Positions 22,183 to 31,591 of a stretch of 64,000 bases of DNA are shown piece by piece. The stretch is taken from positions 5,876,242 to 5,940,241 of the forward strand of contig OX328097.1 in NCBI GenBank assembly GCA_946811185.2. The letters run 5' to 3'. The stretch's first letter is position 1. The number at the start of each line of letters is the position of its first letter. Both the position numbers and the translations under genes were made by a program. Source of the stretch: Hippopus hippopus. Lineage: Eukaryota; Mollusca; Bivalvia; Cardiida; Cardiidae. A model generated the notes under the pieces. That model saw only the letters and a program-made list of their open reading frames with translations, made no database searches and had not been told where the DNA came from.

Positions 22183-22528
22183 GTTGGCGTTGAGATAAAA
22201 TTTTATTAAACGAGTCTAGGGAAATGTTATTAACTCTTTACCACACAATCCCGACTTTTAACGACCCTGAGGAAGAGGCCTTTTGAAAACATTGTGGGAA
22301 AAGGAGAAAATGCTGGTAACCAGCATTTTCTCCTTTTCCCATAATGTTTTCCATCCTTCCCAAATCAAATTTCAAATTTTGAGTCACGTTTATGTTGTCG
22401 TCTACAAATTCTTTCAATTTGGACAAGACTAAAGTTTTGTTGTGTGGTAAAGTGTTAAGCGAGCCTTTTGCGAGCTTAATAACATTTTTCCTTGACGAGT
22501 TTAATAAAATTTTATCTCAAACGCCAAC
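22183..22528. repeat. Fold-back palindrome interrupted by a MITE
   Basis: Left arm 22183-22216 (GTTGGCGTTGAGATAAAATT...) pairs with right arm 22494-22528. The pairing continues inward (AGGGAAATGTTATTAA against TTAATAACATTTTTCCTT), with GCGAGCCTTTTGCGAGC near the tip. A MITE sits at the TTAA close to the centre. Confidence 0.8.
22230..22458 (-). repeat. TTAA-hp MITE, reverse, complete, nested
   Basis: 229 bp, TTAA to TTAA, with only a one-base arm mismatch (CCCATAATG). It lies inside the fold-back palindrome, which itself splits a forward MITE: three levels of nesting. Confidence 0.92.
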
Positions 22529-23081
22529 GAATGTCAGATTCTTTTTATCACATAACGATATTTCTTTCACAAAATATAGATCAGATAATGCAAAACCATT
22601 TACAGATTCACCAGCAGTAATATCCATAAAATCCATTTACTTCTATGAAATACGTACAAAATGACGTGAAAATGATGTCACACAATTGTGATATCAAATG
22701 TGTTTAAGATAAGAAAATTCGTAATGGGTATATTACACTGAAAACAAGGGAGGTTATGTGATAAAATGAGATCTGTTCTTGAAAGAGTAGAAAACATTTT
22801 TGAGAAAAGGAGAAAATGCTGGTTACCAGCATTTTCTCCTCTTCAGATAATATTTTCAAAAGCTTTCTTTGTTAGGGTTGAAACTTGGGACTGTGTGGTA
22901 AAGGATTAATAAAGGTAGATCATTGAGGGATTAAATAACTGTTCATTCATGACTGAAATCAGATATCTCCTAATTGTTATTAATGTTGTCTTCACATGAC
23001 ATGAGGATGTCTCAAAACAAAATCTAAATTGCATAGTGATTTAAATATGAGGGAAAAAAATACTTGTCTTTTACTCCTAGC

Positions 23082-23356
23082 CTGGTAGCAGTCAGTAATG
23101 TACAGGGCTTGAAACCAGGCAGGGCCTGGTTTGATTTCCAAGCTTTGCCAGTCTCTTTCAGAAAATTAATGATAGTCATTGCAACAGGGTTCACTCCTCT
23201 TTAACTGTAGAATACTGTTCAGACAAGGTCTATGTTGGAAAGCAGCAGCTGATTTGGGACAAATATTACACGAAGTTTTGGTAAAAAAAAGTCTAGGAAA
23301 ACATGGATAGGTGCACTGTCTGCCACTGTATATTTGACATACTGTCAAAAATAGTG
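23082..23356 (+). repeat. tRNA-derived SINE, type A, plus strand, diverged
   Basis: Head TAGCCTGGTAGCAGTCAGTAATG, body GATAGTCATTGCAACAGG and GGAAAGCAGCAGCTG, near-tail AAACATGGATAGGTGCACTG. The CAAT tail is lost and a MITE follows at once. Confidence 0.75.
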
Positions 23357-23585
23357 TTAACTCTTTACCACACAATGCCGACTTTTAACGACTCTGGGAA
23401 AGAATCCTTTTGAAAACATTGTGGGAAAAGGAGAAAATGCTGGTGACCAGCATTTTCTCCTTTTCCAACACTGTTTTCTACCCTTCAAAGAAAAATTGCA
23501 CCATTTGAACCACATTAAAATTGTCGTCTGCAAATACTTTCAATTTGGACAATGCTTAAATTTTGTCGTCTGGTAATGAGTTTAA
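23357..23585 (-). repeat. TTAA-hp MITE, reverse, complete
   Basis: The hairpin has a GGTGACC loop and an unmatched right arm (CCAACACTG). Ends GGTAATGAGTTTAA. Confidence 0.9.
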
Positions 23586-23800
23586 CACCATACAAACAGA
23601 CAGACTTTACCTTTTACTGTAGAAGCTATCCAAGACAAACCAAAAATTATAAGATTAAGACACAAATTACAAACATTGTAAATATTGTCCCTGAGTAATA
23701 TGAAAAAAAAATGGGAGAAAAGGAACTTTTGCTTTTAACATGTATGTCACTATGCAAACCAACTGATGAAATTGTAAATGCTTCTGTTACAAGGCAAATC

Positions 23801-24021
23801 ATCCCTTTTCGACACAATCCAGATTTTGAAGGACCATGAGAAATAAGGATTTCGAAAATATTGTGGGAAAAAGAGAAAATGCTGGTGACCAACATTTTCT
23901 CCTTTTCCCTTGATGTTTTCTACCTATTCAAGGTCAGATATCATCATTCAAAAAATAATTATATTGTTGTCCATAAAATTCCTTCAATATGGATGTATCT
24001 TTGCCACATGGAAAAGGGCTA
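23801..24021 (-). repeat. TTAA-hp MITE, reverse, diverged
   Basis: Left TTAA lost (CATCCCTTTTCGACACAATC); the right end has drifted (CCACATGGAAAAGGGCTAT). Confidence 0.75.
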
Positions 24022-24393
24022 TACCAAGATGATTATTAGTCAAGTGATGAGTTTAGGTGAAAGCTTTTGAAAATATTGTTACAGTTTAAATAAGAATATT
24101 TTGTAGAAATGAAAGAAGCAAATTGAAAAAAAGAAAAAAATAGTGTCATCATTCCTACCTTTAAAGATACATGCTTACAACTAGCGAGCACAAAGGTTGT
24201 TAAACCTTGAAAGTGTAGAATGGCTCAGCTATGAAAACACAGATAAATGACAAATGTATATGGTGTAAGGGATAGAAAAAAAAACAAAGGATATGTCTGC
24301 ATTTAAAACTGCAAACAACAACAGTAATTGCTTTGAAGGCTTCCAAGACATGAAATGCATTTTCTGTTCATCATAGTCTGTATATTCTTTCAG

Positions 24394-24432
24394 CCATCAG
24401 GGGCAACAAGTGGCATGAAGATACAAGAATGA
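24394..24432 (+). CDS. Candidate terminal exon (exon C)
   Basis: A strong acceptor (CTGTATATTCTTTCAG, ending 24393) is followed in phase 0 by twelve codons (PSGATSGMKIQE) and TGA at 24430. That phase fits the donor at 21445. A second frame (2 nt, then IRGNKWHEDTRMIIVS, TAA) is also open and equally protein-like; it would need a donor ending in phase 1, such as CGTG/GTAAAG at 21440. The nearest AATAAA is at 24591, inside a MITE. Very short, so weak evidence. Confidence 0.25.
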   Translation, partial: PSGATSGMKIQE

Positions 24433-24573
24433 TTATAGTGTCATAAAATAAGGATGAAATGGGTTAAAAATTGGCTGAAAACTATCTGAAAACAAGTATA
24501 GATGTATCTTTAAATGTTTTAATGTCCCTTGTGGAAAAAAAAAATATGATCAGTATCTGATTGTACATCCTGG

Positions 24574-24763
24574 TTAAGTCTTTATTAAACAATAAAGTTT
24601 TATGGTCATCCAAATTGAAAACATTAGCAGACGGCAAGTTGACTGTGTCCTTCATGTTGAAATTTGTCCTCTAATTGTGGAAAAGGAGTGACCAGCATTT
24701 TCTCCTTTCTTGATAATGTTTTCAGAACCCTTCTTCCTGAAAGTTGTTTGGAAAAGGGTTAAT
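24574..24763 (+). repeat. TTAA-hp MITE, forward, shortened hairpin
   Basis: The left arm loses about 20 bp (GTGGAAAAGGAGTGACCAGC). Its start contains AATAAA at 24591, a possible polyadenylation signal for a plus-strand transcript. Confidence 0.8.
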
Positions 24764-25009
24764 ATTTCCTGAAGTATAGGTGACTAGTCCATGAAAATTA
24801 GCCATACTTTGTGAAAAGGGGCACAGTGCATAATAGTGCATCTTTGTGATGCATTATACCAAGTCAGTCATCATTTTATAATCATTGATCCATAAAAACC
24901 ATTTTAACTGACTTATTCATCAGGTAGAATGTCCTTGGACATGCAGAAAATGTACAAAAAGCAAAAAGTTTCGATGGATGTCAGGCTGCACAATCTGGAA
25001 ATTATAATA

Positions 25010-25075
25010 AATTACAGTCTGCAAATTCTTTCGGTTTGGACTAATTTAAAACTTGGTTGTTTAGTATAGAGCTAA
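25010..25075 (-). repeat. TTAA-hp MITE, reverse, 3' fragment
   Basis: GTCTGCAAATTCTTTCGG to TAGTATAGAGCTAAC; joined directly to the next copy. Confidence 0.7.
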
Positions 25076-25300
25076 CCCTGTACCGCACAATGCTGAGTTT
25101 TAACGACCCTGGGAAAGAAGCCTTTTGAAAACATTGTGGGAAAAGGAGAAAATGCTGGTAACCAGCATTTTCTCCTTTTCCCACAATGTTTTCTACCATA
25201 TCAAAGAAAAATTGTACCATTTGAGCCACATTGAAATTGTTGTCTGCAAATGCTTTCAATTTGGACAAGCCTAAAATATTGTTGTTTGGTGTACAGTTAA
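25072..25300 (-). repeat. TTAA-hp MITE, reverse, complete
   Basis: Perfect hairpin (25130-25196). Its right-hand TTAA (25297-25300) supplies the stop codon of the minus-strand candidate exon at 25297-25512. Confidence 0.92.
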
Positions 25301-25512
25301 GCAGTCATCAGGGTTCCAAATCTAAGTATTTCACAGTTGCAAGTAAAGGGTGTAGATGGTGAGGCAAATAAATTTGGGTTGGTGACACAATTAGAGAACG
25401 GAGGCTTTGTCAGCTCATAAATTATCACCCGCTGGCTGGGTATCATGTCCTGTAATTGATGGATATTGTACCCATATTTATCTAGATTAGGCTGACACTG
25501 CAGGTAATGTAC
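25297..25512 (-). CDS. Candidate coding exon, minus strand, cut off by a MITE
   Basis: On the minus strand a very good acceptor (TTATTACTTTTCTACCCCAG) precedes GTACATTACC. In frame 0 it reads 71 codons (VHYLQCQPNLDKYGYNIH..., then Cys-containing TCNCEILRFGTL) and meets TAA exactly at the TTAA edge of the MITE at 25072-25300. The insertion may therefore have truncated the exon or replaced its donor. The frame also stays open upstream to 25662. The upstream candidate at 26498-26551 ends in phase 1; joined here it would read only seven more codons to a stop, so the two cannot share the long frame directly. No family recognised. Confidence 0.35.
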   Translation of the reverse strand, partial: VHYLQCQPNLDKYGYNIHQLQDMIPSQRVIIYELTKPPFSNCVTNPNLFASPSTPFTCNCEILRFGTLMTA

Positions 25513-25735
25513 CTGGGGTAGAAAAGTAATAAATTGATGGAAAATTGCAATACTTCCGTATGAAGCTCGCAAGAGATGCTGATGTACAGTAGTTTTGCAT
25601 GAGCTCTGTTTGACAAAATTGTTGTGACATAGCAGGTCATCTTGGATTTCTACTTGACTCAAAATTGATTTTCCTGACCTATATCATGTTTGTCAAGATT
25701 TTATCCATGTTTAACCTTTCTGATGTGGAGCGGAG

Positions 25736-26018
25736 TCCCGGTAGCTCAGTCAGTAGCATACAGGACTTGAGAACAGGGGGTCACTGGTACTTATCATCAG
25801 CTCAGCAGATGATAGTCATTGTGACAGGATTCTTTGCTCTCTTACCACTGATCATTGTTTCAATGATGGTAGTGTGGGAAAGCAGCCAGTGGCTTGGGAA
25901 GATTATTGTGCATAGGACTGGTTAAAAACTCCAGAAAAGCATAATTAGGTGCAATATAACTGAAATAATGTTGAAAACGGTGATAGACACAATACAAACA
26001 ATCAATCAATCAATCCAT
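25736..26018 (+). repeat. tRNA-derived SINE, type A, plus strand
   Basis: Head CCCGGTAGCTCAGTCAGTAG (A box), a damaged B box, body GATAGTCATTGTGACAGG, tail GTTGAAAACGGTGATAGAC, then CAATCAATCAATC. Confidence 0.88.
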
Positions 26019-26039
26019 CCTGATACTGAGCACAACTTG

Positions 26040-26202
26040 AGATGATTCTGATGTCGGTGTAGAATTTGTCTTGAAAAAGTAGAAAACATCATGGGAAAAG
26101 GAGAAAATGCTGGTACCAGCATTTTCTCCTTTTTCCATGACGTTTTCAGAAGCCTCCTACTCCAGGATTGAGCAAACTCAGTACTGTGTGGTAAAGTGTT
26201 GA
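26040..26202 (+). repeat. TTAA-hp MITE, forward, 5' truncated, matched arms
   Basis: Left arm CATCATGGG and right arm CCATGACG share two non-consensus bases. The usual 5' third is missing; a SINE tail ends just upstream. Confidence 0.8.
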
Positions 26203-26297
26203 TTGTATTAGATTTTTTACAAGAACTTGTAAATGAAGGGAAGCTTTTTATCTCCTAGGCAGCTAAGCATGACTCAAGGACCTTTTGCAGACAGTGT

Positions 26298-26350
26298 AGA
26301 TCAAGATCAGATTGTACAAAATGTGCAGTCTGATCTTGGATCTACATTGT
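26298..26350. repeat. GATC-hp palindromic repeat
   Basis: Arms GTAGATCAAGATCAGATTG and CAGTCTGATCTTGGATCTAC. The flank (GAAATAGCAACATTTAGG, 26385-26430) recurs at 26895-26960, so the repeat unit is longer than the palindrome. Confidence 0.8.
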
Positions 26351-26497
26351 ACAAAGAGGGAGAATATTTTGCCCAAAAATAACTTTGAAATAGCAACATT
26401 TAGGTTTTTACTGCTGACTTAAAAGTTTCATTTAACTTATTGAGTAGGTAATTTTGGGTGAACTATAATAATTGGTATGTTGAAAAAGGGTGTTTAC

Positions 26498-26551
26498 CTG
26501 ATAACAGTGATATATAGGGACCACCCTCATTGCCAGTTGGGGTTAGACCTC
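26498..26551 (-). CDS. Candidate 54-nt coding exon, minus strand
   Basis: On the minus strand: acceptor TTTATTTCCTTTCCAG, 54 nt, donor CAG/GTAAAC. Only one frame is open, entered with 2 nt and left with 1 nt, reading GLTPTGNEGGPYISLLS. The splice sites are strong and the peptide looks natural, but the exon is short and no partner fits both of its phases with certainty. 54 nt is a typical collagen exon size, but the peptide is not a Gly-X-Y repeat. Confidence 0.4.
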
Positions 26552-26759
26552 CTGGAAAGGAAATAAATTTAGGATGACTTAAAAACACTTGGAAAAGAAA
26601 CAATGCTTGTTGCAGAGCAATATACCATTTTCTACAAAGGATAATCCACAGAAGACATTTTCAAGTGTACAATCTGATAATTCATTACATCTAACACTTG
26701 GGAAAATAACCTCTAAAATTTCAACCACGACATTTAAGTTATTTTTTGTTGAGGTCAGT

Positions 26760-26965
26760 TTAGATCAGGATTAGACTGCAGAATTGTGCAGTTTGATTTA
26801 GAAACAATTCCAACCGACAGTAAACATTATTATTGCCAGAAAAGCCAATTGCAACTGCAGTGATCTCATAGATTCTACCCTCTTCAAAAAATGCATTTGA
26901 AATAGCAATATTTGGGTTTTTACTAACCTCTTGAAAAGTTTCATTTGATTTATTCAGAAGGATAA
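26760..26965 (-). repeat. GATC-hp family, half copy with long flank
   Basis: GATCAGGATTAGACTGCAG and its partner begin a segment whose far part (AATAGCAATATTTGGGTTTT, GAAAAGTTTCATTTGATTTA) matches 26385-26450. The 75 bp between (26800-26875) is not in the other copy. A 75-codon minus frame here looks protein-like but is mostly repeat. Confidence 0.55.
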
Positions 26966-26968
26966 GGG

Positions 26969-27196
26969 TTAACCCTTTACCACACAATCCCTACTTTTGA
27001 CGACCCTGAGAAAGAAGCCTTTAGAAAACATTGTGGGAAAAGGAGAAAATGCTGGTAACCAGCATTTTCTCCTTTTCCCACAATGTTTTCTACCCTTCAC
27101 AAAACAAATTTCAAATTTTCAGTCACTTTTATTTTGTCGTCTGCAAATGCTTTCGATTTGGACAAACCTAAAATATTGTGGTGTGGTAATGAGTTA
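26969..27196 (-). repeat. TTAA-hp MITE, reverse, complete
   Basis: Perfect hairpin (27026-27092), TTAA at both ends. Confidence 0.93.
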
Positions 27197-27503
27197 ATAA
27201 GGCCATTATAACTGCAATTCCATGGTTGCTTTTGTCTCAAGTGTTGCAGCAAAGGTCAGACAGTGTAGATTAAAGACCAGACCTTGATCCACACTGACCA
27301 CAGGGGCACCTTTAGTCGTGAAAGGCACTCAAAGTATTACAGCAATATTTTCATAAACATTTGGTAAATAATGGGAGGCTACTAAGTTTGATATAAGAAA
27401 GGTAAAGTTTTGAGTTACGTCCCTTACTTTCTTCTCAGAAATATGTGAATGGGCTAAAATAATTCAGGTTGTTGTAGTAATTTCTTTGTGTTTTCTTATC
27501 CAG

Positions 27504-27577
27504 ACATTCTGCCACAGCTGACTTTTGAAAACAGTGTAGCCAATGGAAAATTCATTCTATTGAGTAATATCTCATCT
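27504..27577 (+). CDS. Candidate coding exon, plus strand
   Basis: Excellent acceptor (TTTGTGTTTTCTTATCCAG, ending 27503). After 2 nt the frame reads ILPQLTFENSVANGKFILLS and stays open to a TAG at 27629. Possible donors are weak (GTGTGT at 27578). It would need an upstream exon ending in phase 1. No family recognised. Confidence 0.3.
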
Positions 27578-27658
27578 GTGTGTAATTTAGTTACAACATG
27601 GAGGCTTTTGCACCTATCAAAGCAATCATAGCATTTCTTTAACTCGTGATTAATTGAA

Positions 27659-27871
27659 TGATGTTTTGCACTGCTTTTAACACTATTTCAGTCATATCAC
27701 GGCAACAGTTCACATATTCATGTATTCCCAGGGCTTCAACAATACTAGGCTCAAGGGCTCTGAAGTGTCTTACCCAAGGATACTCCCACGAGAAATGCAA
27801 CAGATCCATTGAGGCTCGAGCCTGAGGCCTCCAGGTTATGAATCCTACACTTTACCACTGAGCCTTGCAGG
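27659..27871 (-). repeat. tRNA-derived SINE, type C, minus strand
   Basis: GTTTTGCACTGCTTTTAACAC, CATATCACGGCAAC, then a minus-strand tRNA-like head (complement of TTTACCACTGAGCCTTGCAGG). The body differs from types A and B and resembles 34803-35034. Confidence 0.7.
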
Positions 27872-27941
27872 ATTGGCCTCTTTAGCTCTTGAACAAATAT
27901 TAACTGTTGTCCAAATAAAAAAAAATAAATAAATAAAATCG

Positions 27942-28212
27942 CCCCACCCGGGTGGCTCAGTGGTGAGTGTGTCGGACTCATGACCTGGTGGTTGTGAGTT
28001 CGATACCCGGTTGAGGCGAATTTCTTTCCGGCGTATTTTCGCCTCTCACCTCTGCTGAAGCATGTGAGAAAAGTAGTCGGTGGCTTTGGAAAGAAAGCTG
28101 TGTTAGTACTGGTGTGAGAAAGCCAGGAAACACATGTGCGTCGCCGACCACCATGATATGACCTTAGCTGTTAAAGTGGCGTTAAACCCCAATACAACCA
28201 ACCAACCAACCA
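27942..28212 (+). repeat. tRNA-derived SINE, type B, best copy
   Basis: Head GGGTGGCTCAGTGGTGAGTG (A box) and GAGTTCGATACCCGG (B box) indicate a pol III promoter of tRNA origin. Body GTGAGAAAGCCAGGAAACAC; tail TGGCGTTAAACCCCAATAC, then (CAAC)n. Close to its ancestor, so probably young. Confidence 0.92.
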
Positions 28213-28223
28213 AATTAAAATCA

Positions 28224-28403
28224 GAAGATTTTTTAGACAATCAAATAAATGTGGTGCAAATGATAGGATTTGCTATTGAAAGGTTAGAAGATATTAGAGA
28301 AATGACAAAAACAACAATTTTAGCCACATTAAAATGTTGTGTGCAAAGTATGCTTTAAAATTTGGACAAGTTTAAATTTTGTTGTATAGTGAAGAAAATG
28401 TTA
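28224..28403. repeat. TTAA-hp MITE, mosaic without hairpin
   Basis: It starts as a forward copy (TTTTTAGACAATCAAATAAATGTGG, read loosely) and ends as a reverse copy (TTTGGACAAGTTTAAATTTT, GTGAAGAAAATGTTAA). The hairpin between is replaced. It fits a fusion of two half copies in opposite orientation. Confidence 0.6.
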
Positions 28404-28548
28404 AGCCACAAAGTATGGAAAAGTATACATGGCTTACCATGTGTTTGATATTAATTCTTTTGAAATTTTCTTTTCCCTGATTATTTACAGATTTTTTTAA
28501 TATCAAAAACCATATGCTGTCAGCAAAAGTACATTACCCTATATGAAA

Positions 28549-28782
28549 TTAAGTCCTTGCTAAATGACGATATTTTTGACTTGACCAATCTGACAGCATT
28601 TACAGACAACAAACTAAATATACCGGTAGCTCAAATGATGATTTCTGTCTCTGATAGGGTAGAAAACAATGTGGGAAAATGAGAAGATGCTTGTTACCAG
28701 TATTTTCTCCTTTTCCCACAATGTTTTCAAAGCCTTCTTCCTCAAGGCCATTAAAACTCAGGATTATGTTGTATAGCGTTAA
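28549..28782 (+). repeat. TTAA-hp MITE, forward, complete
   Basis: Ends TTGTATAGCGTTAA. Its last TTAA (28779-28782) is shared with the following interrupted copy. Confidence 0.88.
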
Positions 28783-29471
28783 CTCTATACTACATGATAA
28801 AACGACTTGTCCATTTATTTATAGCATCAGTCTGCATTTTCTCCTTTTCCAGCAATTTTCAGCTCCACTGGCCGAAGGCCAGAGAGCTATTGTCATGGTG
28901 TTGTGTCCGTCGTGCGTCCGTCCGTCCGTCCGTTCGTCTGTCCGTCCGTCCGTTCGTCTGTGCGTGCGTCCGTAAACTTTTTCTTTAAAAAACTTCTCCT
29001 CAGAAACTATTGACTGGATTTTTACCAAATTTCACAGGAATGTTCCTTTGGTGGTCTTCTTTCAAATTCCTTCAAATAATTGTGTTCCATGAAGAATTCT
29101 GGTTGCCATGGCAACCAAAGTAAAAAACCTTTAAAAATCTTCTCCTCCCAAACCGCTATTTGGATAGCATTATTATTTTGCAGGAATGTTCCTTAGATAC
29201 AGGTTTACAGAATTCCTTAAAAAAAAAAGATCTGTCAAAAAACATGGCTTTTATGGGAGACTCATTTTCCTTTTTCTTGTATAAAGTAAAATCTTTGAAA
29301 AATTTCTTCTCTAAAATGCAGGATTGAATGATAATTGTTAAAAACTTCCTTTCGCCATTATAGAAATATCAGGCCTGTGGAGCGATACAGGCGCTCAAGC
29401 GCCTCTAGTTTTACACTTCAGGCTTCTTCCTCAGGGTAGCTAAAACTCGGTATTGTGTGGATAAGGGTTAA
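28779..29471 (+). repeat. TTAA-hp MITE, forward, interrupted by a HINE-like element
   Basis: Left half TTAACTCTATACTACATG to CTTTTCCAGCAATTTTC (28779-28860); right half ACTTCAGGCTTCTTCCTCAG to GGATAAGGGTTAA (29415-29471). The left hairpin arm was already lost. Confidence 0.85.
28861..29408 (+). mobile_element. Helitron-like (HINE-like) element, copy 2
   Basis: AGCTCCACTGGCCGAAGGCC to the hairpin GGCGC-TCAA-GCGCC plus TCTAG. Compared with the copy at 20741 it lacks about 82 bp between two CTAAAA repeats (21181 and 21263 in copy 1) and has a longer CCGT array. It is inserted in a MITE, so it is younger than that MITE copy. Confidence 0.85.
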
Positions 29472-29547
29472 AGCATCAGTCAGCAGACATCATTATTACA
29501 TGTGGAACCATGATGGACTATGTCCTAATGAAACGGTGCCGAGTCCA

Positions 29548-29852
29548 GGTAGCTCAGTCGGTAGCGTGCAGGACTTGAGAACAAGGGGTCGTGGGTTCGA
29601 TCCCTGGCTCGGCCAATTTCTTTCCAAGGATTGATGATAGTCATTGTGACATGATTCATTCCTCTTCTACCGCTGATCATTGTTTCGACAATGGATATGT
29701 GGGAAAGCAGCCATTGGCTTGGAAAGAAAATTGTGTAGAGTACTGGTAAAAGAGACTCCAGGAAAGCATGGATAGGTGCACTGGCTGCCGTGATATAACT
29801 GAAATAATGTTGAAAACGGCGTTAAACACCATACAGTCAATCAATCAATCTA
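29548..29852 (+). repeat. tRNA-derived SINE, type A, best copy
   Basis: Head CAGGTAGCTCAGTCGGTAGC (A box) and GGGTTCGATCCC (B box), then CGGCCAATTTCTTTCCAAGG, body GGGAAAGCAGCCATTGGC, tail GTTGAAAACGGCGTTAAACA, then CAATCAATCAATC. It may still carry a working pol III promoter (inference). Confidence 0.93.
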
Positions 29853-29855
29853 ATG

Positions 29856-29963
29856 AAACGGTAGAAAGTGTGTGGCAAAGGAGAAAATATTCTTTACCAG
29901 TATTTTCTCCTTTTCCCCCAACAATGTATCAAAAGGCTTTTTTCCAAGGTTCCGTAAGTCTTA
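29856..29963 (+). repeat. TTAA-hp MITE, forward, hairpin region only
   Basis: GGTAGAAAGTGTGTGGC to AAAAGGCTTTTTTCCAAGG. It starts at the SINE tail, which may have removed its 5' part. Confidence 0.65.
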
Positions 29964-29968
29964 AGCAC

Positions 29969-30192
29969 ACACCTAAAATTAACACTTGTCTGAATTGAAA
30001 GCATTTTGCAGACTGATGACAGTTTAAGTGTGGTTCTAATGATAGAATTTATCCTTGATAGGATCGAAAAAAAATTGTGGGAAAAGGAGAAAATGCTGGT
30101 TGCCAGCATCTTCTCCTTTTCCCACAAAGATGTTTTCAGAAAGCTTCTTTTTCAGGGTCTTCAAAACTTGGGTATGTACGGTAAAGGGTTAA
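29969..30192 (+). repeat. TTAA-hp MITE, forward
   Basis: Left terminal bases are lost; the hairpin has three extra A near its base. Ends CGGTAAAGGGTTAA and is followed by a 25-bp scrap of another copy's end (ACGGGATTGCATGATAAAGG). Confidence 0.85.
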
Positions 30193-30216
30193 AACACGGG
30201 ATTGCATGATAAAGGG

Positions 30217-30444
30217 TTTAACTCTACCAAACGACAAAATTTTAGACTTGTCCAAATTGAAAGCATTTGCAGACGACAATATAAATGCGACTGAAAAATT
30301 GAAATTTAATTTGGGAAGAGTAGAAAACATTGTGGCAAAAGGAGAAAATGCTGGTTACCAGCATTTTCTCCTTTTCCCAAAATGTTTTCAAAAGCCTTCT
30401 TTCTCAGGGTCATTAAAAGTGGGGATTGTGTGGTAAAGGGCTAA
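30217..30444 (+). repeat. TTAA-hp MITE, forward, complete
   Basis: Starts TTTAACTCTACCAAACGAC; the right arm has CCCAAAATG where the left has CATTGTGGC. Ends GGTAAAGGGCTAA. Confidence 0.9.
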
Positions 30445-30557
30445 ACATGATTTCACTTTAGACTTGAAAGTTACACCCAGTTCAACAGAGGATTACTCTA
30501 CATATTTTTTGCATGCCTTTATTATGAAATGATAAAAAATCATACTTCATTTTAATA

Positions 30558-30796
30558 TTAACCTTTTACCAGCCAATAAAAGCTTAGACTTGTCCAAATT
30601 GAAACAAATTTCAGTGTATCGTAAATGTCTAATATGTCAAAAATGATTGAATTTGTCTGTAGTAGAGTAGAACACAATTAACATTACGGGTGAAGGAGAA
30701 AATGCTGGATGCCAGCATTATCTCTTTTTCCAGCAATGTTTTTAAAAGCATTTTTCTTCAAGGTCATTAAAACTTGTTTGTTTGGAAAAGGACTAA
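30558..30796 (+). repeat. TTAA-hp MITE, forward, diverged
   Basis: Hairpin loop GGATGCC and an 8-bp insert in the left arm (ACACAATTAACATTACGGG). Confidence 0.8.
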
Positions 30797-30899
30797 GAAG
30801 TGGATGAACATTTTTATGAATGAGAAGAAGCTGCAGGTGATTTTTATTTAATATTTTTACCCTTTCCATCATGATACTGTTGCTGTTTTCAAAATCTTT

Positions 30900-31121
30900 C
30901 TCAACTCTTTTCCAGATTATACTGTGTTATAACCCTTTTGAAGAAGGCCTTTGAAAAGATTGTTGGAAAAGGAGAAAATGCTGGCAACTAGCATTTTCTT
31001 TTTTCTTCCTCTGTTTTTTTCTAAACTTTCTCATCAACAAATTCCATCAAATGAGTCACAATACACGTCTCCAAATGCTGTCAGTAAGGATAATTCCTAA
31101 ATATTGTCATCTATATAAAAT
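30900..31121 (-). repeat. TTAA-hp MITE, reverse, diverged
   Basis: Left end CAACTCTTTTCCAGATTAT; the right arm has become T-rich and the right end is decayed. Confidence 0.75.
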
Positions 31122-31248
31122 TATGTATTTTGTATTATCATGAGGTATAGGGAAAAGCTGATAGGTTGATCATTTATTTTTTTGCCGCATTGAAAATTAT
31201 CCCTGCAGTTTATCCTTGCTGCATGAAAAGATTTTTTTTAATCATAAT

Positions 31249-31480
31249 CTAACTCTGTACCACACAGATATACAGAAAAATTTTAGACTCATCCATTTTG
31301 AAAAAAATGGACAAAATTCAGCTTTTCAAATTGATAGTAATTCGTCTTGAGTATGTAGAAAACATTGTGGGACAAGGAGAAAATGCTGGTTGCCAGCATT
31401 TTCTCCTTTCCCCACAATGTTTTCAAAAGTCTTCTTTCTCATGGTTGTCCAAAATCGGGATTGTGTTATAAAAAGTTAAG
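31249..31480 (+). repeat. TTAA-hp MITE, forward, complete
   Basis: Hairpin with loop GGTTGCC, otherwise well paired. The left flank carries an insertion after TACCACACAG. Confidence 0.88.
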
Positions 31481-31591
31481 GAAAAGACTTCATTGGGGTC
31501 TTCTGGTGTGAATGATTTTTTACAGATCAGGGGAGGTCTCCATGCTTTTTGAAAGAGATGAAAGGTTTGTGTTTATTACCTACATGAGAAT

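Larger units (their letters stand above)
22084..22910 (+). repeat. TTAA-hp MITE, forward, split by a palindromic insertion
   Basis: The left half (TTAACCCTTTACCAGATGAC to GGATCTGTCA, 22084-22180) and the right half (GATCTGTTCTTGAAAG to GGTAAAGGATTAA, about 22755-22910) are parts of one copy. GATCTGT is present at both junctions and may be a target duplication. Confidence 0.75.

Noticed and set aside
26760..26987. 75-codon minus frame (SNETFQEVSKNPNIAISNAF)
   Set aside because: Protein-like by eye, but most of it matches the flank of the GATC-hp repeat at 26370-26450, and its ends lie in that repeat and a MITE.
29548..29620. Possible tRNA gene (A and B boxes present)
   Set aside because: Followed by a SINE body shared by about ten loci; no complete cloverleaf or acceptor-stem pairing.
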